Positions 24,348 through 33,667 of a DNA stretch of 64,000 nt are shown piece by piece (the stretch's first letter is position 1; each line of letters begins with the position of its first letter). The notes below the pieces were generated by a model, which was not told where the DNA came from, did no database searches, and was given only the letters and a program-made list of their open reading frames with translations. Made by a program: the position numbers and the translations under genes. Source of the stretch: Oceanispirochaeta sp963676905 (GTDB lineage: Bacteria; Spirochaetota; Spirochaetia; DSM-2461); the NCBI GenBank assembly GCA_963676905.2, contig CAXXVE010000002.1, forward strand, positions 248,001 to 312,000. Direction: 5' to 3'.

Positions 24348-25457
24348 ATGGCTGAGCAGATAATGACATCGAAGGAGGACTCCTTTGCCCGGTTTACAAT
24401 TACAAACAGGGTTCCGGGAATCCTCAATGACCTGATTGCTAATAACAGTTTCTCTCCCGAAGTTGAAAAGGGGCTCAAGGACCTGCTTGACTCCGTTCCT
24501 GCAGGAAAGCTGACTCCCATTGATGACAGTTATCCCTTTGCACCGGGCATCAATTCCTATCTTGAAAATCATCCCGGCAGCAGCTGGCTGAATGCCCCTT
24601 TTTTGTTTCTTGAGAACTATCTCTACCACAGGATCTCTCAGATCTGCGGTTTTTTCAGCAATGGTAAAGATTATTTCCTCTATAAAAAGGAGGCTGAGTT
24701 CCGTAAAGGTCTGGGCAAGTTTTCAGATATTCTGAAGAACATCGATTCAGTGGATGCCTTCCAGGAGATCTGCCTACTCAACCTGATGGGAAACAAGGCC
24801 GATTTGAGCCAGAACGGCTCCTACTATTCGGCAGATTCTGCTTCGGAGCTGCTCATCGACCACCGGGAGAGAGCCGCTGCCGCAATCAATGAATCCTCCC
24901 GGGTTGATATCGTTCTTGACAATGCGGGGGAAGAGCTGTTTTTCGACCTGCTGCTTGCCTTCTGGCTTTTGAAGAATACAAAGGTGGCTAAAGTCAAACT
25001 CCACTTTAAGAAGATGCCTTACTTTGTCTCGGATGCTCTTGTTAATGACTATCGTTTCCTCCTGGATATCCTATCAGAACAAAAGGACACCGCCTGGTTT
25101 TCCGATGCCCTTAAGAACTTTGAGGATGAGGGGGCTCTGGAACTTGGTGACGATCCCTGTTTTGTAAATGGAGAGCTCTATTCGGCAATGGAGCTGCCAA
25201 AGGAGCTTTCCCTTTCCGATCTGATAATCTTCAAAGGGGACTTGAACTATCGCAGGCTTGTGGGAGATAACTACTGGGCCTATGAAACAGAAACTTCTTC
25301 CATTATTGACTATTTCCAGGCGGATATTCTGATAAGCCGGATTCTGAAATGTGAGGTTGTTGTCGGTCTGGAGGCTGATGCCGTTCCCGACAGGGAAAAG
25401 ACAGACTGGATGTTCAACGGTAACTATGGACTGATTGAACTTGTAAAAAGGAAATAA
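24348..25457 (+). CDS. DUF89/ARMT1-like damage-control phosphatase
   Basis: The 369-residue protein matches the DUF89 metal-dependent phosphatase family, whose members remove phosphate from damaged or excess phosphometabolites. The metal-binding motifs are visible: DIVLDNAGEELFFDLLLA near residue 187 (DN..E) and IIFKGDLNYRRLVGDNYW near residue 299 (KGD.NYR). It has no membrane segment. A GGAG site precedes the ATG. The gene is followed by a VOC protein 13 bases downstream, so the two are probably one operon. The substrate is unknown; eukaryotic relatives act on fructose-1-phosphate-like compounds. Confidence 0.85.
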   Translation: MAEQIMTSKEDSFARFTITNRVPGILNDLIANNSFSPEVEKGLKDLLDSVPAGKLTPIDDSYPFAPGINSYLENHPGSSWLNAPFLFLENYLYHRISQICGFFSNGKDYFLYKKEAEFRKGLGKFSDILKNIDSVDAFQEICLLNLMGNKADLSQNGSYYSADSASELLIDHRERAAAAINESSRVDIVLDNAGEELFFDLLLAFWLLKNTKVAKVKLHFKKMPYFVSDALVNDYRFLLDILSEQKDTAWFSDALKNFEDEGALELGDDPCFVNGELYSAMELPKELSLSDLIIFKGDLNYRRLVGDNYWAYETETSSIIDYFQADILISRILKCEVVVGLEADAVPDREKTDWMFNGNYGLIELVKRK

Positions 25458-25470
25458 ATTGAGCGGGAAT

Positions 25471-26178
25471 ATGAAAATTACATCTGTACTGAATATCTAT
25501 GAGGTTCAGGAGTTTATCTCCTGGATGTGTGAGAACTTCTGCTTTACCGAGCAACCGGTTCAGGAAGAGGATTACAGATCTATAACAAACGGCAACTGCC
25601 GTATCCGCGTCTATCAGGCTGACAAGCCCTGCGAGCCCTTCTACGGCGACGAAGGGGCCTATACAGGCTGGGAACATATCGCCCTTGAGACCGCGGACAT
25701 CAACCTGGCCTTTGAGCACTGCAAGGCAAAGGGGTTCCGACTGGAGCTGTGCGAGGGCAGGCCCTTTTACAATCCCGGGGTGTGGGGAACGGGGATGTGG
25801 TTTTTCAATGTCTTTACAGACTTCGGCATCAAGCTTGAACTGGCACAGAGACTGGACACTCCCCCGTTAGAATATACACAGCTTTGTTTCGGCCTGGAGC
25901 ACTACGGCTGCCCCGTATACAATATGCAGGAGATGAAAAAGTTCTACATGGATCTGGGCTTTACAGACCTTATGAGCGAACGTCTGGGCGAGGAGGGCAG
26001 CTATGTCTACTGTTCCATGATGGGCCTGGGCGACAATATTGTCGAACTCTATGAAACGTCAGGCATCCCCCATACGAAGTATGAGGGCAAGGCCTTTGAT
26101 TCCATTCTTATCGAAGGGCTGGATGAAAAGGCTGGTCTGGTGCAGTCACCCAACGGGGAGAAAATTCAACTGATATAG
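25471..26178 (+). CDS. Tandem VOC (glyoxalase/bleomycin-resistance) superfamily protein
   Basis: The protein of about 235 residues contains two beta-alpha-beta-beta-beta modules. The first has GWEHIALETADINLAFEHC near residue 70 and ends in GIKLELAQR. The second contains LEHYGCPVYNMQEMKKFYMDLGF and NIVELYE. The histidine in EHIAL and glutamates in LELAQ and VELYE could form a metal site as in glyoxalase I-like enzymes. The start is either ATG 25471 (after GAGCGGG) or TTG 25459 (after AAGGA). It is cotranscribed with the DUF89 phosphatase, which suggests a shared metabolite-repair role, as inference. Confidence 0.78.
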   Translation: MKITSVLNIYEVQEFISWMCENFCFTEQPVQEEDYRSITNGNCRIRVYQADKPCEPFYGDEGAYTGWEHIALETADINLAFEHCKAKGFRLELCEGRPFYNPGVWGTGMWFFNVFTDFGIKLELAQRLDTPPLEYTQLCFGLEHYGCPVYNMQEMKKFYMDLGFTDLMSERLGEEGSYVYCSMMGLGDNIVELYETSGIPHTKYEGKAFDSILIEGLDEKAGLVQSPNGEKIQLI

Positions 26179-26204
26179 GGATCGGGGCAGAAGAGCCCTG
26201 CAGG

Positions 26205-26987
26205 CTATTGAAGTAATAAAGCTGTTCTTTCAGCGATCAGATTGTTTACATCCCTGTCATACCAATAGTGGCCGTGGCTCTTGATCAGTCCCCCTGTATT
26301 TTCGATACAGTCGGAGATCCAGGGAACATCAAAAGCTCCGCCCAGAGGCTTCAGTGGCCATCCGAGAACATCGTCTTTATCGTAAATGTTGAGCCACTCA
26401 AATACAGCCCCCGGTTTTGCAAAGGGTGTCGGTTCAGAGAGTCCGGCAGTGAATAAGGGGATATTGCATCCGCTTGTGGCAAAAAGGAGCAGCTTTTCTT
26501 CAAGAGTGGGCGGTGGTGTGAATGGATTCTCACCTTTGGGGTCATATATGCCCTTTTTGTTCTGAATGTCATAGATCATATTGCTTATGATATGGCAGCC
26601 GAATGAGTGTGCTCTGATAATCAGTTTTTCATCAGGTTCCATTTTTTCAAGGCATTTGCTGAGTTCATTGTGCAGGTAGCGGTGGATGGACTGGTAGTTG
26701 CTTGATGCCTTGTATGTTTTTGTTCCGTAAACTGTTGCATCAGCGGCGTAGTCCATTATCAGCTTCCGTAGAAAATCAAAATCGATGTCCGCCTTCAGAT
26801 CCATTGACTGCCAGTATTTTGCTACATTGTCTCCGGCTATCCGCGAGTATATGACACCATCTGCTGAACTGACCTTAATCCCCTTTTTCTTCAATGCTTT
26901 AACTAGAGGCTTTTTCTTTTTATCCCAAAAATCATCTTCCTGATCACCAATGCCGTGAATAAACAGTATTCTGACTCTATCTGCCAT
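26205..26987 (-). CDS. Alpha/beta-hydrolase fold protein
   Basis: Near the N-terminus RILFIHGIGD gives the oxyanion segment. The nucleophile elbow is IIRAHSFGCHII near residue 130 (AHSFG, serine nucleophile), an acid may lie in NIYDKDDVLG near 205, and a catalytic histidine in KSHGHYWY near 238. The order and spacing fit a soluble lipase/esterase-like enzyme of 260 residues. No signal peptide is present. I start at 26987, preceded by GGAGCGG; the frame to 27008 lacks a site. It is divergent from the small membrane protein gene at 27156. The substrate is unknown. Confidence 0.75.
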   Translation of the reverse strand: MADRVRILFIHGIGDQEDDFWDKKKKPLVKALKKKGIKVSSADGVIYSRIAGDNVAKYWQSMDLKADIDFDFLRKLIMDYAADATVYGTKTYKASSNYQSIHRYLHNELSKCLEKMEPDEKLIIRAHSFGCHIISNMIYDIQNKKGIYDPKGENPFTPPPTLEEKLLLFATSGCNIPLFTAGLSEPTPFAKPGAVFEWLNIYDKDDVLGWPLKPLGGAFDVPWISDCIENTGGLIKSHGHYWYDRDVNNLIAERTALLLQ

Positions 26988-27108
26988 TGTGCCGCTCCTT
27001 ATTTTCAATATATGTCAAAGCCATACCTGGTTCGAAAGGTTACCGTATCGGGAGGGTGTTGTCCATTTCTGAATCTTCGAAATTATTATCACAAGAAATA
27101 TAATATCA

Positions 27109-27117
27109 TGATATAAT
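27109..27117 (+). promoter_or_regulatory. Extended -10 promoter for the 27156-28363 cluster
   Basis: TGATATAAT (TG at 27109-27110, TATAAT at 27112-27117) is a consensus extended -10 box. The -35 region at the matching distance is weak. It lies 39 bases before the GTG start at 27156. Confidence 0.6.
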
Positions 27118-27155
27118 GAACATTTGTGAACTATATAGCCAGATGAGGAGGTCGC

Positions 27156-27524
27156 GTGTCAGATAAGATTTCAGTTGTCCCTTCTGGAGGAGCCAATCCT
27201 CCCGAATCATCCAAAGACCCAATCCGTTTGATGATTGAAGTCGCTGAAAATGAAAATTTGTCTCCCGAGGACAAAGCAGCGATAATTTCCTATTCAACAA
27301 ACAGATTTCGAAACAGAAGAAAGATGGCCTATATTGCCCTCTATACAATCATTTTTTCGACCATCTTTCTATTTGTTGCCGCATTGATTGATGGAATAAG
27401 CGGCACTACCAGTATCCTCCAGATGATCAGCAAGAATCAGACACTTATCATCTGGCTGGAAGGATTTCTCGTTTCAATTATTGCAGCATACTACGGGGTG
27501 AGCGCTCTTCGTCCATCAAGCTGA
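27156..27524 (+). CDS. Small membrane protein with two transmembrane segments
   Basis: A GAGGAGG site precedes a GTG start. The first 60 residues are polar (PSGGANPPESSKDPIRLMIEV, then EDKAAIISYSTNRFRNRRK) and probably cytoplasmic. Two hydrophobic helices follow (about residues 64-85 and 96-118) in a hairpin. No family is recognised. It heads a three-gene run with a lipoprotein 14 bases later and a small helical protein, so the three may form an envelope complex. Confidence 0.6.
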   Translation: MSDKISVVPSGGANPPESSKDPIRLMIEVAENENLSPEDKAAIISYSTNRFRNRRKMAYIALYTIIFSTIFLFVAALIDGISGTTSILQMISKNQTLIIWLEGFLVSIIAAYYGVSALRPSS

Positions 27525-27538
27525 TAGAGGAGAGACCA

Positions 27539-28021
27539 ATGAAAAATAACCGCATTTATGCAGGTTTAGTTTTCCTTCTGCTACTTGGCGGCTGTGCTTT
27601 AAAAGTAACGGCTGTTGGCGAATATGATCCGATTCTGGATGAATCAATTCATAATATTGAATCCCAGACAGCAGAACACTATGATCTTGTTATTTCCAAT
27701 AAAGGGATGAATGACGGATCATACAGCAATCAGAAAGCCTTCTATTCCAAAATGAGGGGAGAAGTACAGGCTCTCATCATCCGGGCGGAAATCATTGAGA
27801 ATGAATTAAAACTGAAGCCCTTGACAGACAACCTGAATGAACTGCTTCTCCAGTATAAAGATCTTGAACTGCTTCATCAAATCTCTGAAGAGGGGTCGGA
27901 AAGTCTTGTTACTTCCTTCGAAAGCGCCCGGGAGGCCACAGATCAATCATTTAGAGCCATTGTAAAATATATGCTGTATTTGAAATGGAATCAGAAGCAG
28001 CCTGTTTTAGATGAGGAGTAG
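27539..28021 (+). CDS. Putative lipoprotein
   Basis: A lipoprotein signal peptide (NNRIYAGLVFLLLLGGC) ends in the lipobox LGGC with cysteine at residue 19. The mature 141 residues are mostly alpha-helical with heptad-like stretches (SFESAREATDQSFRAIVKYM). No known family is recognised. The gene is spaced 14 bases from its upstream neighbour and 6 from the next, so it belongs to a tight operon of unknown function. Confidence 0.65.
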   Translation: MKNNRIYAGLVFLLLLGGCALKVTAVGEYDPILDESIHNIESQTAEHYDLVISNKGMNDGSYSNQKAFYSKMRGEVQALIIRAEIIENELKLKPLTDNLNELLLQYKDLELLHQISEEGSESLVTSFESAREATDQSFRAIVKYMLYLKWNQKQPVLDEE

Positions 28022-28027
28022 TTCATT

Positions 28028-28363
28028 ATGGATGAAGAAAAAATTAAAGAACTTGGTATGAAAATCATGACCTCTTTGAAGGCAGAGCTCCAGGAAAAAT
28101 GGGAAGAAGCGGAAGTTTTTGCTGAAAGTGAATCAAAAAAATTCGCAGGCAATATCGCGGAAATTGCTCTATGGGAAAGAACAGGGAAAATTACCAAGGA
28201 GCAGAGTGTCGTTCTTCTGCGGATGCATCAGCGTTCAATGAAGATGGTTTTGACAGCTCTTGAAGGTATCAGTCTTGTCCTTGCAGAACGGGCTATCAAT
28301 TCAGTTATTGAAACTGTTGGAGAATTTGTTAATGATTTAATCGGTTGGAAGCTGTTTAAATAG
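28028..28363 (+). CDS. Small helical hypothetical protein
   Basis: The 111-residue protein is highly charged and helical (EEKIKELGMKIMTSLKAELQ), with an amphipathic C-terminal half (VLTALEGISLVLAERAINSV) that could lie on a membrane or bundle with partners. It has no signal peptide and no recognised family. It is the last gene of the 27156-28363 operon, followed by a GC-rich hairpin. Confidence 0.55.
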   Translation: MDEEKIKELGMKIMTSLKAELQEKWEEAEVFAESESKKFAGNIAEIALWERTGKITKEQSVVLLRMHQRSMKMVLTALEGISLVLAERAINSVIETVGEFVNDLIGWKLFK

Positions 28364-28396
28364 CTTCTTTTTTAGGCTGTTCTTATGCCTTGTGAG

Positions 28397-28426
28397 ACCC
28401 CGGTATTCAAAGAGTGGTACCGGGGT
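28397..28426. terminator. Hairpin between convergent genes
   Basis: ACCCCGGTA (28397-28405) and TACCGGGGT (28418-28426) pair perfectly over nine bases. No T tract follows, so it may act as a transcription end point only with help, or protect both 3' ends. Confidence 0.5.
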
Positions 28427-28440
28427 GCAATGCCATCTTA

Positions 28441-30459
28441 CTAGTTTGCAATGAGGTCCATTATTTCAGAACTCATTGGAATAACAACCTGTGCTACTGA
28501 TATAATTTCACTCGTTGATACATCCATAAGCCGTGAAAACACAATCACTGATGATTCTGTTGGAATGATGGTTCCTGTAATAAAATAATCTACGGACAGT
28601 AGTTTCCCTACATCCAGGGCTTTATCCGTATCAATCAGACCCGACAGGCTAAGTTTCTGCTCATCCAGGATTTCATTTAGCTTGTCTCTCTCAATCACTG
28701 TAAATCCGCTTGAAACAAATTCCATCTGGGCAGACTGGTTCAGATATTCAGAAAAAGGTGATTCGGGGGTCCCCTTCTGATTAAAGGGTGAAACCGCAAT
28801 TGATGAATCCCTGGATGTGATGGATGAAATGAGTTCATTCAGCATGGCGGTAACATAGGTTTCCAGTGGTAGATCATTGTTTATGGGTAAGACAGGCTCA
28901 ACAGCAAGATTCTTTGAAATTTCCTCTGTAGTCAATTCCAGTTCTGTACCCAGTATTTCAATATATTTGTCAAGAATCATCAATTCATCTTCAAAGCCGA
29001 TATTATCAAGCTTCATTTTACTGTTCAGGACAATCTGTTTTGTATCTGTAACAATATTGATAGCCATCTCAAGATCATTTTTTATACTGTTCTCCAGTTC
29101 AGAAATCTCATCTGAGGTTATTTCATCATATTCCTTCTGCTGCTCCTCTTTGGTGAGCAGCTCGATGCCCTCTTTCTCATTGAATACTTCGTATCGTTTG
29201 GAATTGATCTCATCATTGATGTTTTTGATCCTGTAGTAGATCTGACCCACTTCAATGAGTCTCTCGCCGATGAGCTTCATAGTGGATGACTTTAATACTG
29301 TGTAATTTGATATTCCAAAAACAGGCTGCGGTCCTTTGATGAAGTCAGACATGATCGTAATCTCAGGTAAAACGATATGGTTTCCCTGAATATCATCATA
29401 TTCAACAAAGACTTTTGCCAGTGTACTTTCTCCTGTTTTGTCATTCGGCCGGATTGTAATATCAGCCAGTATGGTTTCATAATCTCCATTGTGAAGAGTC
29501 GGGAGGAAATAACTTACACCACTTTGAGTTTCCTTGTTTCTGTATCCCCATGTCTTTTCCAGTTCTATGAACTCCGGAAACTCAATTTCTATTTCCAGAT
29601 TTCGGGCGGCCGGTACAATCATGCGGTCAAGTTCATCACCAAAGGTCTCTCTCATTTCCTCTCTATCAGAAATAAATCTGCTGCTTCCTCCGCCAGCCTT
29701 GGCAAGATCGATCATTAAATTAACATCAAAATTGGTGCCGACTCCTATGGTCGAGACATTTATCCCCCGCTCATTGAACGTTTCGGCCAGATCAATAATG
29801 CCTTCACTTTGTCCTTCCCCGTCGGTCAGGAATAACACTCTATTGTTGTATTCAGAGCGATAATTAGCCATGACCTGGGTATATCCGTCCTCCAGCCCGG
29901 CTCTTAAATTGGTACCACCGCCGGCTTCAACGGAATGAACGGCTGCACTGAACCGGCTTCTTTTTTCCTGTGAATCCATCCTGGTGGAAGTAAAGACTGT
30001 TTCTGATTCATTGTCGAATACGATCAATGATACATAATCGATGTCCCTGACTTTCTGGATAAAGATATCGAAAGATTCTTTTACCCATTCAAGCTTTTCA
30101 TCTGAGACCATCGATCCGCTCTTATCTATGACAAATGATAAATTCAGAGGAGGCAAATCTTCAAAAGGAGTTTTGTTTGCTTTTATTCCTATCTGTAATG
30201 TTTCATTCTGACCGGTATTTGAAATCTGATTATGACCATTATATGTATAGACAGCAAAATCACCTGTTTCAGGCAGTCTGTAATTGTAATCAAGTTGAGC
30301 AATATAACCGTTTACATGAATATCGTCAGGCGGGATTATAATCCCGTTTCCTGCAAGATACTTACCATGAGTTGATGAGGCAGCGCCTTCCTGCTGCCCG
30401 GAACTGAACAGGATTTGAGCAGTCATCAAAATAACAAGAACTGATATAATCTTTTTCAT
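28441..30459 (-). CDS. Secreted VWA-domain protein with C-terminal CsgG/FlgO-like domain
   Basis: I start at 30459 (ATG after GGAG); the frame to 30489 adds ten residues without a site. The 672-residue protein has a signal peptide (KKIISVLVILMTAQILFSSG) and then a VWA domain at about 110-290. The VWA domain has a complete MIDAS: FVIDKSGSM (DxSxS), the threonine in GGGTNLRAGL and the aspartate in FLTDGEGQS. A middle beta-rich and coiled region includes EEQQKEYDEI near 455. The last 130 residues (SGFTVIERDKLNEILDEQKL, then DVGKLLSVDYFITGTI) match the CsgG/FlgO type found in outer-membrane secretion or lipoprotein assemblies. The fusion suggests adhesion or assembly at the outer envelope. Confidence 0.8.
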   Translation of the reverse strand: MKKIISVLVILMTAQILFSSGQQEGAASSTHGKYLAGNGIIIPPDDIHVNGYIAQLDYNYRLPETGDFAVYTYNGHNQISNTGQNETLQIGIKANKTPFEDLPPLNLSFVIDKSGSMVSDEKLEWVKESFDIFIQKVRDIDYVSLIVFDNESETVFTSTRMDSQEKRSRFSAAVHSVEAGGGTNLRAGLEDGYTQVMANYRSEYNNRVLFLTDGEGQSEGIIDLAETFNERGINVSTIGVGTNFDVNLMIDLAKAGGGSSRFISDREEMRETFGDELDRMIVPAARNLEIEIEFPEFIELEKTWGYRNKETQSGVSYFLPTLHNGDYETILADITIRPNDKTGESTLAKVFVEYDDIQGNHIVLPEITIMSDFIKGPQPVFGISNYTVLKSSTMKLIGERLIEVGQIYYRIKNINDEINSKRYEVFNEKEGIELLTKEEQQKEYDEITSDEISELENSIKNDLEMAINIVTDTKQIVLNSKMKLDNIGFEDELMILDKYIEILGTELELTTEEISKNLAVEPVLPINNDLPLETYVTAMLNELISSITSRDSSIAVSPFNQKGTPESPFSEYLNQSAQMEFVSSGFTVIERDKLNEILDEQKLSLSGLIDTDKALDVGKLLSVDYFITGTIIPTESSVIVFSRLMDVSTSEIISVAQVVIPMSSEIMDLIAN

Positions 30460-30820
30460 AATTACTCCAGAGTGATCCAGTTTGTTCAATGCTTTTCCTG
30501 CAGTACGAAATATACGGTCCTGGCAGGAAAATAAACTTAAGGTTTGATAGAGGTTACAAATGTTTACTAATGGTTGTTATGCTATACCATGCGGGGATCA
30601 GAGGCAATGATATTTCTTGATAAAAATCTGAAGGAGGGTTGTACTTGGAGAGAGTGCCTTCTATTCCGGGAGAACTATGGATTCAATAAAATGGTCAATT
30701 GAAGAATTCATTCTGCCAGCTTTTTTACACTGATCATCCTGCATTCCCGTTCTATTGGAACCTTATGCAAAGTAGGTTGTAATGTGATTCTTTCAGTCAC
30801 GTGATCAACAGATAAAAATA
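30460..30820. other. Non-coding stretch with nothing recognised
   Basis: No coding frame with a ribosome binding site, terminator or attC-like arm pair was found here. Base composition shifts toward AT towards 30.8 kb. This marks the left border of the accessory island. Confidence 0.4.
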
Positions 30821-31513
30821 TTATTTATTGATTTCATACCTTAAAATTTCATTTTTTCTTGGCACAGAATTATATTTTTTTACCCATTTATTTCTTTTTT
30901 TTACCTCATATGTTTTAAATGCAAATGGTATGCCTCGAGCAATTTTAAAATCATCAGTATCCATGAATTGCATATGTAGATGTGGCATTAGGGAATTCCC
31001 TGAATGACCTAATTCCCCAATTTTATCATGTACATTAATTTTTTGACCTACTTCTAAATTTACAGATCCTTTTTTTAAATGCGCCAATAGAGCAAATTCA
31101 TTCTCACTTATTTTAATCATTACATAATTTCCAGTAATGGATTTATGTGATACATCATTACTAATGTATTGTTTTGTAACTTTTATAGTGTTTTTATAAT
31201 CGGTAAAAATATTTACAGGATTTCTTTCTTCAATATTATTTTCTAAACCAACTACCACACCGCTTACAGGAGATACAACTGTTTGTCCCCATCCATAAAA
31301 ATCATGTAATTTTAATCCTTTAAATAGATATTGAAAAAAACTATTACGATATGTTTTTTTTAGCAGGTCATTTTCTTGAATCATTACAAAATCTATGGCA
31401 TACGTCTCTCCAAAGCTATTTGTTCCATGGCTAGGGATATTTGATCCAGGTGTGTTTGGGGAATAATATATTCCCTCTAAAGGGAAAGAGACAATCATCA
31501 TTTTATTATTCAA
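30821..31513 (-). CDS. M23-like (lysostaphin-type) metallopeptidase domain protein
   Basis: The 230-residue protein has the M23 zinc motif pieces: a histidine with downstream aspartate in SHGTNSFGETYAIDF near residue 28, and HLHMQF near 180, with a further histidine in ALLAHLKKG near 141. Such enzymes cleave peptidoglycan peptides, though this one has no signal peptide. Translation probably starts at TTG 31513 after AGGAGA. The gene is AT-rich, like the neighbouring cassettes. No attC site follows its stop, so it may be the decayed last cassette or a flanking gene. Confidence 0.7.
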   Translation of the reverse strand: MNNKMMIVSFPLEGIYYSPNTPGSNIPSHGTNSFGETYAIDFVMIQENDLLKKTYRNSFFQYLFKGLKLHDFYGWGQTVVSPVSGVVVGLENNIEERNPVNIFTDYKNTIKVTKQYISNDVSHKSITGNYVMIKISENEFALLAHLKKGSVNLEVGQKINVHDKIGELGHSGNSLMPHLHMQFMDTDDFKIARGIPFAFKTYEVKKRNKWVKKYNSVPRKNEILRYEINK

Positions 31514-31616
31514 TTAATTTTCTCCTGATTTATAACAACTTTAAATATGTATTAGGATAATGAATCCAATTGGTATTATTGTCTTTGATCATTACTTCGT
31601 TAGAGCGCAAAGAGTT

Positions 31617-31715
31617 CAGCAACGACCGCATAAGCTATAAACCGTTAAGCTGGCGCATTTTGTGCGAATGCAGAAACTTTGACAGTAGGATTGTCGGTTT
31701 CATACGGAGTGATAT
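31617..31715 (-). repeat. Degenerate attC site A (cassette 9)
   Basis: The ends are CAGCAAC (31617-31623) and GTGATAT (31709-31715), the latter with a G where the core needs T. The arms CCGCAT/AAGCTA/TAAACC and their partner keep the spacing with extra G and A but pair poorly in the second block. Length (99) matches the other sites, and the inner segments CCTACTGTCA and CGCCAGCTTA are shared with site B. It is probably no longer recombined. Confidence 0.5.
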
Positions 31716-31832
31716 ACACTTATATACATATTTAATCGCAAGTTCAATAATACTCTCTATTTGTCAGGAAATATATAATATAACTTTTCCTGTCAATAAT
31801 TTCTTCTGTAGATTACAAACAGGAACAGGACT

Positions 31833-33017
31833 TTATCGCGTTGCTCTTTCTAAATATGTGATTATCTCCTGAGATGCTGCTTTGCATCCGGGAGCATTTA
31901 AAAAAGAACGGGAAACTTTATAACAGTTATTCTTATAATCGCTGTTCTTAAAAATTTCCGTTATTGCCTTTTGAATGGTTTTTGACTGCAAGTTTCTCAA
32001 TCTTATTCCGCACTTTAATTCCTCAATACGGAAAGCGACCTCTTCCTGTTCTGATTGAAAAGGGTAAACACAAAGCGGAACACTGTTAAACAGACCTTCA
32101 TTTACACTGTTCATTCCGCCGTGCGTTACAAAGAGATCCGTATATTTGAGTATTTCTATCTGATTCACATGCTTTTTTACTACTACATTTTCCGGAAAGG
32201 TTCTTTTCATATCATCATCACAGGCACCAGATAATACAAGAGTACCGTACAAACCAGATAATGACTTGATAATATCCGGTATACTATACATCTCTTTCCA
32301 GACAGTTCCCATGGATACATAAATAAAGGGGTGCGGGTATCGGGAGTAGTCTTCGGTATCCGGATCGTCATCCCTCCCGAAAATCATCGGCCCGATAAAT
32401 CTGTATTTATCTTTATCGAAGGACTCTGAATAGGGCTGGAAATATTCTGAATTGTATACAATATTCAGAGGTTCTTCATTCATCATCGAATTAATGAATC
32501 CCTGGGGGGCAATACCATGTCTTTTATACATTTCCTTTTGTATTTGACCGGCTTTTTTCAGATCCCTGATACCCTTTATTCCTGCTTTGCGGAAAAACAC
32601 GATACTGTTTCTAAAATTCTTCACGTTGCTGTTGAAGGCAAATGTTGATATGGATGAGATGGCCGGAATCCCGCAGATTGCAGCAGCATATCTGCCCCAT
32701 ACTGAGATTGAATCATGGATAATATAGTCAGGTTTTATTTGATTTATATCATCAATCAGTTTATCCAGAATACAGGCTGTTGTTTTGACTATATCATGAT
32801 AAAGAGACGCCAGATTTTTTCCTATTTCAGATTTTCCGAATCCTTTGGAGAATGAATACTCTCTGTATTCTGCACCAGTAGCCTCTATTTTATCTTTAAA
32901 CTCTTCAAGAGAATAATAGATGATTTCTTCCCCATTATTCACAAGTTCTTTTACAAGAGGTAAAGTCGGGTTTGTATGACCATGTGCCGGAATACTGAAA
33001 AAGACTGCTTTTGACAT
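31833..33017 (-). CDS. MGT-type glycosyltransferase (GT1, UDP-sugar dependent)
   Basis: The 394-residue protein has a GT-B fold. The N-terminus KAVFFSIPAHGHTNPTLPLV is typical of macrolide glycosyltransferases (catalytic histidine in AHGH). The donor-binding motif is FVTHGGMNSVNEGLFNSVPL near residue 287 followed by YPFQSEQ. FIYVSMGTVWKEM (near 222) is a further family segment. Such enzymes attach glucose or similar sugars to macrolides or other small hydrophobic acceptors; in a cassette a drug- or toxin-inactivating role is plausible but unproven. A GGAGG site precedes the ATG. Confidence 0.87.
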   Translation of the reverse strand: MSKAVFFSIPAHGHTNPTLPLVKELVNNGEEIIYYSLEEFKDKIEATGAEYREYSFSKGFGKSEIGKNLASLYHDIVKTTACILDKLIDDINQIKPDYIIHDSISVWGRYAAAICGIPAISSISTFAFNSNVKNFRNSIVFFRKAGIKGIRDLKKAGQIQKEMYKRHGIAPQGFINSMMNEEPLNIVYNSEYFQPYSESFDKDKYRFIGPMIFGRDDDPDTEDYSRYPHPFIYVSMGTVWKEMYSIPDIIKSLSGLYGTLVLSGACDDDMKRTFPENVVVKKHVNQIEILKYTDLFVTHGGMNSVNEGLFNSVPLCVYPFQSEQEEVAFRIEELKCGIRLRNLQSKTIQKAITEIFKNSDYKNNCYKVSRSFLNAPGCKAASQEIITYLERATR

Positions 33018-33394
33018 TCTACCTCCAGATAATCGAATGAAAGAGGATGTATATACCGAAAGGTTTATAGGAATGTATCAGTAGAAGAGTCTTGATTTCC
33101 AGTTTTTTCACTATGCCTTTTATATACAATGTGTGATCTTGTACCTTCCAAAGATATTATAGACGGAAACTCTAATCAATGTCTTTAATAAGATATGCTA
33201 TTCTAGTTCTTATGGCTTCCTAAGTTCATTGATACACGCTATTTATCAGGAAAAATATGAATTTTCAGGAACACATAATAAATCAGAAATTCCGAGTAAT
33301 TAACTTTTAAATGCGGTTTTAATTTATTTTTTTGAAATCATTAAGATAAGAATAATTTGAGAAATTTAGAAAAAATACAGAATATAAGATTTTT

Positions 33395-33550
33395 CTACCT
33401 TTCTAGTTGAATTCCCTCTTGCTCTAACCGTCTGACAGCCTCTCTACGGAAATCCTCCGCATAGGCCTGAAATTTCTTCCGCGACATGTAAACACCCTCC
33501 ATAATCAATCATAATCTAACTATAGTTGGTGTCCACTTTCTCAGGGGCAC
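33395..33550 (-). pseudogene. IS3-family remnant: orfA N-terminus and element end
   Basis: From 33487 a 30-codon frame reads SRKKFQAYAEDFRREAVRRL and then stops, which matches the beginning of IS3-type OrfA with its helix-turn-helix. GGAGGG precedes its ATG. Upstream, the sequence containing CCCCTGAGAAAGTGGACACC resembles an IS3-type terminal inverted repeat ending near 33550. The rest of the element is missing. The remnant sits directly beside attC site B, between cassettes 8 and 9. Confidence 0.7.
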
Positions 33551-33556
33551 AGTGAT

Positions 33557-33666
33557 ATATAACATTCTTTTAAGCTGCAGCTCGTAAGCTGGCGTGAAAT
33601 CTGACTGCAAAGCAAAATAGCAGATTTCATGACAGTAGGGCTGACAGTATCAAAAGCTTGTTATAT
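33557..33666 (-). repeat. attC site B (cassette 8)
   Basis: Ends ATATAAC (33557) and GTTATAT (33660-33666) are perfectly complementary. On the minus strand the right arm reads TTTT-G-ATACTG-T-CAGC and pairs with TTTT/AAGCTG/CAGC on the left, leaving G and T unpaired. The inner stem GAAATCTG/CAGATTTC forms the loop end. The Fic gene stop lies two bases away. Confidence 0.85.
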
Positions 33667-33667
33667 T

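Noticed and set aside
30460..30820. attC or coding sequence after the M23-like gene
   Set aside because: No paired arms and no frame of more than about 20 codons with a ribosome binding site; treated as the decayed array edge.
31590..31610. GTTAGAG heptamer as an integron core in the opposite orientation
   Set aside because: It stands alone, in the wrong orientation relative to all nine sites, without pairing arms.
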